From assembly GCA_947471505.1 (NCBI GenBank), contig CANIWM010000002.1, positions 1-64,000 on the forward strand: a DNA stretch of 64,000 nt, in the 5' to 3' direction. The position numbers and the translations under genes are program-made. This document shows, piece after piece, positions 50,361 through 59,091 of the stretch. A model generated the notes under the pieces. That model searched no databases, was not told the origin of the DNA, and saw nothing but the letters and a program-made list of their open reading frames with translations. Each line of letters opens with the position of its first letter. Within the stretch, counting starts at the first letter, position 1. Source of the DNA: Chthoniobacteraceae bacterium (lineage in GTDB: Bacteria; Verrucomicrobiota; Verrucomicrobiia; Chthoniobacterales; Chthoniobacteraceae).

Positions 50361-52886
50361 ATGCCAGCTCTTTCGATTCCTGATCACAATGCACGCGTCT
50401 TCACTTTGCCCAATGGGCTGGAAATCCTTGTGCAGGAGGACCACTCGGCTCCGGTGACGAGTGTGCAGGCTTGGGTGAAGACGGGGAGCATCCACGAGGG
50501 GCGGTGGCTGGGGGCGGGGCTGTCGCACTTTCTGGAGCACATGCTTTTCAAAGGGACGCCGTCGCGCGGGCCGCAGGAGTTTGCGCGGTCGGTGCAGGAT
50601 TTTGGCGGGTATATCAATGCTTACACGTCGCTGGACCGGACGGTTTATTGGATTGATATACCGACGCGGGGGACTTCGGCGGCGATTGATCTGCTGGCGG
50701 ATGCGCTGATGAATTCGCTGCTGCCTGCGGATGAGGTGGTGAAGGAGCAGGAGGTGATTCGGCGGGAGTTTGCGATGGGTTTTGATGACCCGGATAGTGT
50801 GTCGGGGAAGCAGATGTTCGCGACGGCGTTTGCGCAGAGTCCGCTGCGGCATCCGGTGATTGGGCACTTGGATGTGTTTAACCGAATCACGCGGGAGGAT
50901 TTGCACGAGTATTATAAGGCGCGGTATGTGCCGAATAATGTGTTCTTCGTGGTGGTGGGGGATGTGGATGCGGAGGCGATCCATGCGCAGTTGGCGGCGT
51001 TTTTTGAGAAACATCCGCGTTGTCCGCTGGCAGACGTGTTTATGCCGCAGGAGCCGCTGCAACTCGGGCGGCGGGAGTGCCACACGGAGATCGAGACGGA
51101 GCTGACGCGGCTGGGCATCACTTGGCATGTGCCGGAGGTGACGCACCCGGATATGCCGGCGCTGGACCTTTTGGCGACGGTGCTGGGCGGTGGGCGGAGT
51201 TCGCGGTTGTATCGGCGGCTGCGGGAGGATTTGGCGCTGGTGCATAGTGTGGATGCGTGGTGCTACACGCCTGCGCAGGGCGGGCTGTTCGGGGTGGATG
51301 CGATGCTGGACCCGGAGCAGCGCGTGGCGGTGGAGCGGGAGGTCTTGGCGATCATTCAGGATGTGGTGGAGAACGGGGTGCGGCAGGAGGAACTGGAGAA
51401 GGGGCGGCGGCAGTTCCTGAGCGCGCAGATCGGTGCGCTGACTTCGATGCGCGGGAAGGCGTCGAACCTCGGGAGCGACTGGCTCTTTGCGAGGAGCGTT
51501 CACTTTACCCGCGACTACTTGGCGGCGGCGCAGCTCGTGACGCCGGAGGATATTCGGCGGGTGGCGGGGAAGTATTTTACGGATGCGAATCTGACGATTT
51601 CCTCGGTGAATCCGAAGGGGCACGCGGTGGCTGCGACGGCTGCGGATACGGCGAGCAAGGCCGGGGAGACGCAGGCGTTTGTGCTCTCGAACGGGCTGCG
51701 GCTGCTGGTGCGCGAGGATGCGCGGCTGCCGCTGGTGGCGATAGTTTCGAGCTTCAAGGCGGGGCTGCTGGCGGAGACTGCGGGGGATAATGGAATCAAC
51801 CGTCTGCTCTCGCGCACCATCCTGAAAGGGACGACGACGCGGACGGCGGAGGAGATCGCGGGGAGCATCGAATCGGTGGGCGGCGGGCTCGGCGCGGAGA
51901 GCGGGAACAACAGTCTGAATATCTCGGCGCGTGTGCTGGAGCCGGACTTGGCGCTGGGGCTGGAGCTGGTGGCGGATGTGCTGTGCAACTCCACTTTTCC
52001 CGCGAAGGCGGTGGAGCGAGAGAAGGCGGTGCAGCTTGCATCCATCAAGGCGGACGACGAGGAGATGACGAGCGTGGCGCGCAATATCCTGCGCACGGGG
52101 CTGTTCGGCGGGCATCCGCTGGGGCTGCGTTCGCTGGGGACGCCGGAGAGTATCGCAGGGATCACGCGGGAGCAGCTTGCGGCGTTTCGGGAGTGCTACG
52201 TCTGCGCGAGGAATGGCGTGCTGTCGGTGTTTGGCGCGGTGAAGGCGAGTGAGGTGGTGGCGCTGGCAGAGAAGTTTTTCGGCGGGCTGCACGCGGGTGG
52301 TCCGGCGTTTGAGAATCTGGCGTTGCCGGTGTTCCCGACTACGCCGGTGGAGGTGACGGAGCGCAAGCAGAAGGAGCAGGCGGTGCTGATGGTGGGCTTC
52401 CCCGGCGCGGATATGTTCAGCGCGGATCGGGGTGCGCTGGAGCTGCTGGATGAGGCGTGCAGTGACTTGGGCTCGCGCCTTTTCAACCGCATCCGCGAGG
52501 AGATGGGCTTGGCGTATTTCGTGGGGAGCAGCAATTTGCTGGGGCTGGTTCCGGGGGCGTTCACTTTCTACCTCGGCACCGACCCGGCAAAACTCACGGA
52601 GGTGCGCGCGGCGCTGATGGAGGAGATCGGCAAGCTGGTGACGAATGGGCTGGAGGAAAGCGAGATCGCGCGGGCGAAAGAGAAGCTGCTGGGCGGGCAG
52701 GAGATTCGGAATCAGAGCAACGACGCGCTGGCGTTTGGCTGCACGCTGGATGAGCTGTACGGGCTCGGCCACGCGCACTATCGCACGCTGCGGCAGCGCA
52801 TCGAGTCCATCACGGGCGACGACATCCGCCGCGTTGCCGCGCGCTATTTCACACAGCCGCACGTCACGGCCATCGCGACGCCGTAG
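50361..52886 (+). CDS. M16-family zinc metallopeptidase, two-domain (tandem) form
   Basis: Pitrilysin/insulinase-type peptidase of 841 residues made of two M16 halves. The first carries the inverted zinc motif HFLEH (H56, E59, H60) and the downstream Glu in KEQEVIRREF. The second half (from about 445, VLSNGLRLLVREDARLPLVA) has SRTILKGTTT in the equivalent place and lacks the zinc site, as usual for the non-catalytic half. No signal peptide is seen, so it may be cytoplasmic or use another route. The ATG at 50361 was preferred over GTG at 50340. The next gene starts directly after the stop without a gap. Confidence 0.93.
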   Translation: MPALSIPDHNARVFTLPNGLEILVQEDHSAPVTSVQAWVKTGSIHEGRWLGAGLSHFLEHMLFKGTPSRGPQEFARSVQDFGGYINAYTSLDRTVYWIDIPTRGTSAAIDLLADALMNSLLPADEVVKEQEVIRREFAMGFDDPDSVSGKQMFATAFAQSPLRHPVIGHLDVFNRITREDLHEYYKARYVPNNVFFVVVGDVDAEAIHAQLAAFFEKHPRCPLADVFMPQEPLQLGRRECHTEIETELTRLGITWHVPEVTHPDMPALDLLATVLGGGRSSRLYRRLREDLALVHSVDAWCYTPAQGGLFGVDAMLDPEQRVAVEREVLAIIQDVVENGVRQEELEKGRRQFLSAQIGALTSMRGKASNLGSDWLFARSVHFTRDYLAAAQLVTPEDIRRVAGKYFTDANLTISSVNPKGHAVAATAADTASKAGETQAFVLSNGLRLLVREDARLPLVAIVSSFKAGLLAETAGDNGINRLLSRTILKGTTTRTAEEIAGSIESVGGGLGAESGNNSLNISARVLEPDLALGLELVADVLCNSTFPAKAVEREKAVQLASIKADDEEMTSVARNILRTGLFGGHPLGLRSLGTPESIAGITREQLAAFRECYVCARNGVLSVFGAVKASEVVALAEKFFGGLHAGGPAFENLALPVFPTTPVEVTERKQKEQAVLMVGFPGADMFSADRGALELLDEACSDLGSRLFNRIREEMGLAYFVGSSNLLGLVPGAFTFYLGTDPAKLTEVRAALMEEIGKLVTNGLEESEIARAKEKLLGGQEIRNQSNDALAFGCTLDELYGLGHAHYRTLRQRIESITGDDIRRVAARYFTQPHVTAIATP

Positions 52887-53897
52887 ATGAATGACTTCGC
52901 GCAGAGCGGGCTGATTACAACGCTCCAGCGGCTGAGCGAAACACACTTCGCCGCGCTGGAAGCGCAGCTGGCCGCGATGGGCGGCGCGATTGCGCTCATC
53001 CTGCCCTGCCACACCGCCGACCTCGACCGCCCGCCGCTGGAACACATCATCCGCGAACTCGCCGATGCGCGCTGGCTCGGCGAAGTCCTCGTGAGCATGA
53101 ACGGCCCAGACCGCACGGCGACGGAGCGCGCGGCAGCGCTGTTCGCCCCCCTCCCCTGCCCGTTCCGTGTGCTCTGGAATGAAGGCGGAGGCAAAGGCGA
53201 GAACGTCGCCCGCGCGCTGCGGGTGATCGGCGACGAGGGGAAGCGCCGCGTGGTGGCGACGCAGGATTGCGACGTGGCGAGCTTCCGCCGCCACGACCTC
53301 GCGCGGCTGTGCTACCCGGTCGCCGCGCTCGGCTACGACTTCGCGAAAGCCTACTACTCGCGCGCCACGGACCGGCTCTACGGGCGAGTGACGCGGCTCT
53401 TTCTCGCGCCGCTACTCCACGCTTGTGTGAAGGTCGCCGGGCACCAACCGCTGCTCGATTTCCTGCTCAGTTTCCGCTACCCGCTGGCGGGGGAAGTCGC
53501 CCTTTCCACAGCCAGCGCGCGCCTTCTCCCCATCGCGCCCGGCTGGGGGCTAGAGCTGGCGATGCTGTGCGATGTCTTCCGCCATATAGACCCGCGCAAC
53601 GTCTGCCAAGTGGACGGCGGCTCCGGCTACGACCACAAGCATCAGCCCGCCACCACGGCCCTCGCTGAGATGACCGCGCACATCGCCGCCGAGCTGTTCC
53701 GCCAGCTCGCCGCCGAAGGGATGCCCGCGACGGCGGAGTTCCGCCAAACCATCGCCGAAGCCTACCGCCGCGAAGCCGCCCACGCCCTCCGCCGCTCGGC
53801 AGCCCTCGCGCAGATCAATGGATTGGCGTACGATGGCGAGGTGGAAAAGGGGACGGTGGAAATGTTCTACGAGCGGCTTGCGCGGTGCGGACGTTAA
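52887..53897 (+). CDS. Glycosyltransferase resembling glucosyl-3-phosphoglycerate synthase (GT81)
   Basis: A 336-residue GT-A-type enzyme. Features of the GpgS/GT81 family are GGGKGENVARALRVI, the acidic metal motif in VVATQDCDVASF, FAKAYYSRATDRLYGRVTRL and SFRYPLAGEVALS. A His-rich DHKHQP site follows near the end of the core. GpgS makes glucosyl-3-phosphoglycerate, precursor of the compatible solute glucosylglycerate; the phosphatase partner is not in this window. The ATG follows the M16 stop immediately (52884-52886/52887), so translation is probably coupled. The exact acceptor is inferred. Confidence 0.75.
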   Translation: MNDFAQSGLITTLQRLSETHFAALEAQLAAMGGAIALILPCHTADLDRPPLEHIIRELADARWLGEVLVSMNGPDRTATERAAALFAPLPCPFRVLWNEGGGKGENVARALRVIGDEGKRRVVATQDCDVASFRRHDLARLCYPVAALGYDFAKAYYSRATDRLYGRVTRLFLAPLLHACVKVAGHQPLLDFLLSFRYPLAGEVALSTASARLLPIAPGWGLELAMLCDVFRHIDPRNVCQVDGGSGYDHKHQPATTALAEMTAHIAAELFRQLAAEGMPATAEFRQTIAEAYRREAAHALRRSAALAQINGLAYDGEVEKGTVEMFYERLARCGR

Positions 53898-54038
53898 AGC
53901 CCAAGTTGGAAGTGCCTGACCTCTGCGGTCCTCGCTCACATCCCGGAACCACACCGCCCACGGCCGAGGAAAATATATTAAGTCGCCCTTGACGCATCGC
54001 CAGTCCTACCCGACAACTCCGCGCCCCAAAATCAAACC

Positions 54039-54497
54039 ATGAAACTTGTCCCATTTATCGTATCGACCGTGGCGGCTGCCGCAGCTCTGATTCTCGGCGT
54101 GAAAGTATGCGCTGAGCAGGGTTCGCTCGCATCCGTCCAATCGGAGAACCTCGGCCACCAGGAAAAGCTCCTCAAGCTCCAACAGGAGATGACGAAGCTC
54201 GAACAGGAGGCCCAAACCGTAAACCAAGCGTATCAGCTCAAGCAAGGCGAAGCCCAAGCCCAGCAGCGCGAAATCGAAGCTGGTGCCTCCGTTGCACAGA
54301 AATACGGCCCGCCGATTCTCCGCGACATCGGCTACCTCGCCGAGAAGCACAAGAACGAGAAACTCCGCGATGTGCTCAAGCATCACAAGCTGGAGTCGTT
54401 CGTTCCGAACGCCGAGCAGATCAAAGCAATTGATGAACAGCTCGAAAAAGCCAAAGCCGCACAGGCTGCTGGCGGCACACCTGCACCAACCCGCTAA
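54039..54497 (+). CDS. Membrane-anchored coiled-coil protein, unknown function
   Basis: A 152-residue protein with one N-terminal membrane segment (MKLVPFIVSTVAAAAALILG), then a Gln/Glu-rich coiled coil (about 30-85). A more ordered segment follows (YGPPILRDIGYLAEKHKNEK) and a short Gln/Ala tail. It probably faces the periplasm. It is paired with the next gene (12-bp gap), which has the same plan of one membrane segment plus coiled coil, so the two may interact. No family is recognised. Confidence 0.75.
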   Translation: MKLVPFIVSTVAAAAALILGVKVCAEQGSLASVQSENLGHQEKLLKLQQEMTKLEQEAQTVNQAYQLKQGEAQAQQREIEAGASVAQKYGPPILRDIGYLAEKHKNEKLRDVLKHHKLESFVPNAEQIKAIDEQLEKAKAAQAAGGTPAPTR

Positions 54498-54509
54498 TTT
54501 ACCAAATCC

Positions 54510-54992
54510 ATGGACTACGTATATCCACACGAACAAGCGCAACAGCCCCCGAAGCCGGAAAATCCCTTCATCAGCGTTCACCTGCCACTCACATTTGTCT
54601 CGGTCGCGATCGCCCTCTTCTTTGTCGGCGAAAGCAAGGCCACGAAGCAAAAATTCGACGAAGCAAAGCTCGAACAGAGTGGCCGCGTCTGGGCGCAGGA
54701 GAACTTGAAGTGGCGCAAAGAGACCACCGAGAAGCAGCTCAAGGCTCTCCAGGACGCGAAGGACGCGCTCGAAAAAGCAGTAAACGAACGCAAGGAACTC
54801 GTGGCCACTTCGGCGGCCACGCAAGCGCAGTTCACTTCTGTGATGAAGGAACTCGACGAACTCGCGAAGGCCAAAGACGCCGACGCTACGCTCATCATCA
54901 ATAGCTATGGCATCAAGGTGAACGACCCCGAGAAGGCGCCTGAGAAACCACCGGAGAAGACTCCCGAGAAGCCTGCTGACAAGCCGAAATAG
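54510..54992 (+). CDS. Membrane-anchored coiled-coil protein with Pro/Lys tail, unknown function
   Basis: A 160-residue protein: short cytoplasmic head (MDYVYPHEQAQQPPKPENPF), one membrane segment (SVHLPLTFVSVAIALFFVG), coiled coil at about 45-115 (WRKETTEKQLKALQDAKDAL) and a C-terminal run of PEK repeats (PEKAPEKPPEKTPEKPADKP). A terminator follows 26 bp later, closing the transcript. The repeated PEK tail may span the wall or bind charge; this is inference. Confidence 0.75.
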   Translation: MDYVYPHEQAQQPPKPENPFISVHLPLTFVSVAIALFFVGESKATKQKFDEAKLEQSGRVWAQENLKWRKETTEKQLKALQDAKDALEKAVNERKELVATSAATQAQFTSVMKELDELAKAKDADATLIINSYGIKVNDPEKAPEKPPEKTPEKPADKPK

Positions 54993-55017
54993 TCGGAGCC
55001 TCAATCGAATACAAAAG

Positions 55018-55056
55018 ACCGGCTTGGACTTCCTCGTCCAAGCCGGTTTTCTTTTT
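55018..55056 (+). terminator. Intrinsic terminator behind the coiled-coil gene pair
   Basis: ACCGGCTTGGAC, a 6-nt loop and GTCCAAGCCGGT form a perfect 12-bp stem followed by TTTCTTTTT. It lies 26 bp after the stop at 54992 and ahead of cca. Confidence 0.93.
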
Positions 55057-55092
55057 GACAGATCACTCGCGCGAAGCGCCCAACCTCAACCA

Positions 55093-56397
55093 ATGCAAGA
55101 ATCCATCGCCCGCTCTATCGTCCGTCGCTTGCGCGACGCGGGCTTCACCGCGCTCTACGCGGGTGGCTGCGTGCGGGACATGCTGCTGGGGAAACTTGCG
55201 AAGGACTACGACGTGGCGACGAGCGCACGCCCGGAGGAAGTGCAGGCGCTTTTCCCCACGACCTACGCGGTCGGCGCGCACTTCGGCGTCGTCGTGGTGC
55301 ATGAGCAGGGCGAGGATTTTGAAGTCGCGACCTTTCGCAGCGATGGCGCTTACGTGGATGGGCGGCGGCCCGAGGGCGTCGTCTTCAGCTCGCCGCAACT
55401 CGACGCCGAGCGCCGCGACTTCACGATCAATGGGCTCTTTTTCGATCCGTTCGAGAGCAAGGTCATTGATTACGTGAATGGCCAGCGCGACCTTGATGCG
55501 AAGGTGCTGCGGGCCATCGGCGATCCCGTCGCACGCTTCCGCGAAGACAAGCTGCGGCTGCTGCGAGCCGTGCGCTTCGGGGCGAGTCTCGGCTTTGAAA
55601 TAGACCCCGAGACTTGGGCGGCGGTGCGGCAGCACGCCACCGATATTCGCGAGGTGAGCGCGGAGAGAATCCGCGAGGAGCTCGTCCGAATCTTCGCCTC
55701 GCCGACGCGGGTGCGGGGTTTCGATTTACTCGTGGAGAGCGGGCTCATGGAGCAAGTTTTGCCCGAGATCATGAGACTGCGCGGCTGCGAGCAACCGCCG
55801 CAATTTCACCCTGAGGGAGATGTGTTCGTTCACACTCGCGCGATGCTCGGGCTGCTGCCGGAGCAGGTGAGCGTGGCGCTCGTCTTCGGCGTGCTGTTTC
55901 ATGACATCGGCAAACCCGCCAAGCAGACCGTGGATGAGACGGGCCGCATCCGCTTCAACGGCCACGACAAACTCGGCGCGGAGATGACGCAGCGCATCAT
56001 GGAGCGGCTGAAGTTTAGCAACGCCGACGCCGAAGCCATCGTCAGCGGCGTGGCGAACCACATGGTTTTCAAAGACGTGAAAGAGATGCGCGTGGCGAAA
56101 CTGCGGCGCTTCATGGCGCGGCCCGGATTTGCCGACGAGCTGGAGCTGCACCGCGTGGACTGCACAAGCGCCAGCGGGATGCTGGACAACTACGACTTCA
56201 TCCGCGCCCGCATCGAAGAGTTTGCCAACGAGCCGCTCATCCCCCCGCCGCTCCTCACCGGCCATGACCTCAAAGCCCTCGGCCTCACACCCGGCCCGAA
56301 GTTCAAAGAAATCCTCGAAACTGCGGCGAACCTGCAACTTGATGGCAAACTTACCACTCGCGAAGCTGCGCTGGAATGGGCAAGGGAGAACGCATGA
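55093..56397 (+). CDS. cca: CCA tRNA nucleotidyltransferase / poly(A) polymerase family, with HD domain
   Basis: Class II nucleotidyltransferase that adds or repairs the tRNA 3' CCA end. The 434-residue protein has YAGGCVRDMLLGK, the metal-binding DYDVAT, RRDFTINGLFFDP, FREDKLRLLRAVRF, and an HD-type domain (about 260-370) with FHDIGKPAKQ and FNGHDKLGAEM. The one tRNA seen in this window does not encode CCA, consistent with need for the enzyme. The ATG at 55093 was chosen; the frame upstream runs through the terminator. The stop overlaps the next start (ATGA). A polymerase specific for A only cannot be excluded. Confidence 0.92.
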   Translation: MQESIARSIVRRLRDAGFTALYAGGCVRDMLLGKLAKDYDVATSARPEEVQALFPTTYAVGAHFGVVVVHEQGEDFEVATFRSDGAYVDGRRPEGVVFSSPQLDAERRDFTINGLFFDPFESKVIDYVNGQRDLDAKVLRAIGDPVARFREDKLRLLRAVRFGASLGFEIDPETWAAVRQHATDIREVSAERIREELVRIFASPTRVRGFDLLVESGLMEQVLPEIMRLRGCEQPPQFHPEGDVFVHTRAMLGLLPEQVSVALVFGVLFHDIGKPAKQTVDETGRIRFNGHDKLGAEMTQRIMERLKFSNADAEAIVSGVANHMVFKDVKEMRVAKLRRFMARPGFADELELHRVDCTSASGMLDNYDFIRARIEEFANEPLIPPPLLTGHDLKALGLTPGPKFKEILETAANLQLDGKLTTREAALEWARENA

Positions 56398-58946
56398 GAC
56401 ACGACTTACCCGAACTCCTCGCACCCGCTGGCGGCTGGGACTGCCTCCGCGCCGCCGTAGCGAACGGCGCGGATGCCGTGTACTTCGGCCTGCCGCGATT
56501 CAATGCGCGACTGCGGGCGGACAATTTCCGCGACGAGGAACTCGTGGAAGTCGTGAAGTTCTGCCACCGCCACGGGGTGAAAGCCTACGTCGCTTTTAAT
56601 ACGCTCGTCTTTACCAGCGAACTCGACGCTGCCGAACGGATGTTGCGCGATTGCAGCCGCGCCGGTGTGGACGCGCTCATCGTGCAAGACGTGGGCCTCG
56701 TGCGCTTGGCGCGGGAACTCGTGCCGGACTTGGCCATCCACGCCAGCACGCAAATGACGATCACCTCGCCGGAAGGCATCGCCTTTGCCAAAGAGCTGGG
56801 CATCGCCCGCGCCGTGCTGGCGAGGGAGCTGAGTCTGCGGGAGCTGGAGAAGTTTAATAATGACGAAACTCCGGCTAGCGGCGCGGATTCGTCATTCGCC
56901 ATTCGTCATTCGTCATTACCCCTGGAGGTCTTCGTCCACGGCGCGCTGTGCGTGGCCTACAGCGGCCAATGCCTCACAAGCGAGAGCCTCGGCCAGCGCA
57001 GCGCGAATCGCGGCGAATGTGCGCAGGCGTGCCGGATGCCGTACGAGCTGATCGTGGACGGCGCGGTGCGCGACCTCGGCGACCGGCGCTACCTGCTTTC
57101 GCCGCAAGACCTCGCCGCCGTCGCGGAGATTCCCGCCCTGCTCGCACGCGGCGTCACGAGCTTCAAAATCGAAGGCCGACTCAAAGCGCCCGAATACGTC
57201 GCCGCCGTCTGCCAAGTCTATCGCAAGGCGCTCGACGCCGCGCTGGAGCATCGCGAGCAAACCGTCAGCGCCGCCGACAAATACCAGCTCGAAATGACCT
57301 TCTCGCGCGGCCTCTTCACCGGCTGGGTCAATGGCGTGGATCACCAGCAACTCGTCCCCGCGCGCTCGGGGAAAAAGCGCGGGCCATTTGCCGGACGCAT
57401 CATCGCCGTGGGCCGCGACCACATCGAGATCGCTCAGGAAATTGCCCTCAAACCCGGCGACGGCGTCGTCTTCGATACCGGGGGCGACACGAACGCCGAG
57501 CAAGGCGGGCGCATCTACCAAGTGAACGCCGCGCGCCTCTACTTCGAGCACGGCAAGATTGATTTCTCCGTCCTCCGCCCCGGCCACCGCGTGTGGAAAA
57601 CGGACGACCCCGCGCTCAACAAACGCCTCCAGCAAAGCTACGCTGGAAACATCACCCCGCGCCGCCGCAAGCCCATCGCGCTTACCGTGAGCGGCTGTGC
57701 TGGCGAGCCGCTCACCGTAGAAGCCGCTGGCGTCACCGTCCGCTCCAACATCGCCCTACAAACCGCCCGCACCGCGCCGCTCACCGAGGCAAAATTGCGC
57801 GAGCATCTCGGACGCTTCGGCGAGCATCCTTACGAACTCGGCGAGCTGCACATCGAGCTGCAAGGCGAAGTCATCCTGCCCATCGGCGAGCTGAACCGCC
57901 TCCGCCGCGAACTCGCCTTCGCCCTCGACGCCGCCTTTGAGGAACACCGCACCGAGTTACCCGGAACGTGGCGCGACCTCTTCACTGATAGCCAATCGCA
58001 AATAGCAAATAGCAAATCGGCTGCTGAAGCCGCTCCTGCGGAATCTGCTATCGGCTATTTGCAATCTGCTATCAATCTCACGGTCCTCGTCCGCAGCGAC
58101 GACCAACTCGCCGCCGCGCTGGATGCGGAAATCGAGACCATCTACGCCGACTACGAAGACATCCGCCGATACAAAGACGTCGTCGCCAAAGTGCGCGAGC
58201 ATCCGCACAAAGCTGCTATTTTCCTCGCAACGCCGCGCATTCAAAAAGCAGGCGAGGAGGGCTTCTTCAAGCTCATCGAAGCCGCCGCGCCCGACGGCGT
58301 GCTCATCCGCAACCTCGGCGCAATCGACCACTTCCGCGACACCGCGCTGCGCCGCATCGGCGACTTCTCGCTCAACGTCGCCAACCCGCTCACGGCCGCA
58401 CATTTCATCGGCAAAGGGCTGGAGCGACTCACCATTTCCTACGACCTGAACATCGAGCAAATCCTCGCCCTCCTCGTCGCCGCGCCGCCCGAATGGTTCG
58501 AGCTAACGCTCCACCAGCACATGCCGATGTTTCACATGGAGCACTGCGTCTTCGCTGCATTCATGAGCAAAGGCAGCACCTTCCTCGACTGCGGGCGGCC
58601 TTGCGAAAAACACCGCGTTCACCTCCGAGACCGCGTCGGCATGGAGCACCCGCTGCGCGCCGATGTCGGCTGTCGCAACACGCTCTTCAACGCCGTCGCG
58701 CAAACCGGCGCCGGATTTTTCGCCGAGCTAAAAGCCGCCGACCTGCAACATTTTCGCGTCGAGTTGCTGGAGCAAGACGCCGCCGAAACCACCCGCATCC
58801 TCACCACCTACAAAGCCCTCGCCAGCGGCGAACGCGACGGCGCAGACCTCTGGCGCGACCTCCACGCCCAAAGCCAACTCGGCGTCACACGCGGCACGCT
58901 CGCGGAAAAACCGACGGCTTCCGCGACGGCGGCGAGGTCGCAGTGA
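56394..58946 (+). CDS. Peptidase family U32 protein (RlhA/YdcP-like), with two in-frame repeat insertions
   Basis: An 850-residue U32 protein. The N-terminal barrel starts ELLAPAGGWDCLRAAVANGA and carries the U32 signature EVFVHGALCVAYSGQCLTS followed by RSANRGECAQACRMPYEL (Fe-S cysteines); a long C-terminal part resembles DUF3656-type extensions. E. coli RlhA (YdcP) of this group hydroxylates 23S rRNA C2501; that function is inferred here. It is longer than that protein. Two short stretches, about residues 156-175 and 532-560, are translated palindromic repeats rather than family sequence. Both keep the frame open. The start at 56394 overlaps the cca stop. Confidence 0.9.
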   Translation: MRHDLPELLAPAGGWDCLRAAVANGADAVYFGLPRFNARLRADNFRDEELVEVVKFCHRHGVKAYVAFNTLVFTSELDAAERMLRDCSRAGVDALIVQDVGLVRLARELVPDLAIHASTQMTITSPEGIAFAKELGIARAVLARELSLRELEKFNNDETPASGADSSFAIRHSSLPLEVFVHGALCVAYSGQCLTSESLGQRSANRGECAQACRMPYELIVDGAVRDLGDRRYLLSPQDLAAVAEIPALLARGVTSFKIEGRLKAPEYVAAVCQVYRKALDAALEHREQTVSAADKYQLEMTFSRGLFTGWVNGVDHQQLVPARSGKKRGPFAGRIIAVGRDHIEIAQEIALKPGDGVVFDTGGDTNAEQGGRIYQVNAARLYFEHGKIDFSVLRPGHRVWKTDDPALNKRLQQSYAGNITPRRRKPIALTVSGCAGEPLTVEAAGVTVRSNIALQTARTAPLTEAKLREHLGRFGEHPYELGELHIELQGEVILPIGELNRLRRELAFALDAAFEEHRTELPGTWRDLFTDSQSQIANSKSAAEAAPAESAIGYLQSAINLTVLVRSDDQLAAALDAEIETIYADYEDIRRYKDVVAKVREHPHKAAIFLATPRIQKAGEEGFFKLIEAAAPDGVLIRNLGAIDHFRDTALRRIGDFSLNVANPLTAAHFIGKGLERLTISYDLNIEQILALLVAAPPEWFELTLHQHMPMFHMEHCVFAAFMSKGSTFLDCGRPCEKHRVHLRDRVGMEHPLRADVGCRNTLFNAVAQTGAGFFAELKAADLQHFRVELLEQDAAETTRILTTYKALASGERDGADLWRDLHAQSQLGVTRGTLAEKPTASATAARSQ
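56858..56918. repeat. Palindromic repeat of the TGACGAAT family (copy 2) inside the U32 gene
   Basis: The ends are TAATGACGAA (56858-56867) and TTCGTCATTA (56909-56918), perfect inverted copies; the right arm has three ATTCGTC-like words in tandem. The translated insert (DETPASGADSSFAIRHSS) separates LRELEKF from LPLEVFVHG, which are near neighbours in U32 proteins. Same family as 821-876. Confidence 0.85.
57987..58073. repeat. Palindromic repeat of the ATAGCAAAT family inside the U32 gene
   Basis: 87 bp, exactly 29 codons. The left arm is GATAGCCAATCGCAAATAGC plus tandem AAATAGC words; the right arm is the inverted GCTATTTGCAATCTGCTATC. It is translated as a low-complexity stretch (SQSQIANSKSAAEAAPAES). 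A partial word of the same kind, ATAGCAGATAGCAAA, occurs at about 772-786. Confidence 0.85.
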
Positions 58947-59013
58947 AATTGGAGTAAAAGCGGCTTGCCACTTTAGGGAAAGCCACTAGTTTTCGCGCCC
59001 CGCAACCGGAAAC

Positions 59014-59085
59014 GCCAGGGTAGCTCAGCGGTAGAGCAGGGGACTCATAAGCCCTTGGTCGCGAGTTCGATTCTCGCCCTTGGCA
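59014..59085 (+). tRNA. tRNA-Met (anticodon CAT), elongator-type or Ile2
   Basis: Acceptor stem GCCAGGG/CCTTGGC with discriminator A, D-stem GCTC/GAGC, anticodon loop CTCATAA and T-arm GCGAG-TTCGATT-CTCGC. The G1-C72 pair excludes an initiator tRNA. A lysidine-modified tRNA-Ile2 also has a CAT gene anticodon and cannot be ruled out. CCA is not encoded. The gene ends 6 bp before the convergent gspE stop. Confidence 0.93.
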
Positions 59086-59091
59086 CTTCGG

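Noticed and set aside
49803-53294. Open frame of 1163 codons on the minus strand across the M16 peptidase gene
   Set aside because: Arg/His/Pro/Gln-rich composition without any fold signal; the plus-strand M16 peptidase has intact catalytic motifs.
59014-59085. Initiator tRNA-fMet
   Set aside because: It has a G1-C72 pair and no run of three G-C pairs at the bottom of the anticodon stem (A31 faces G39).
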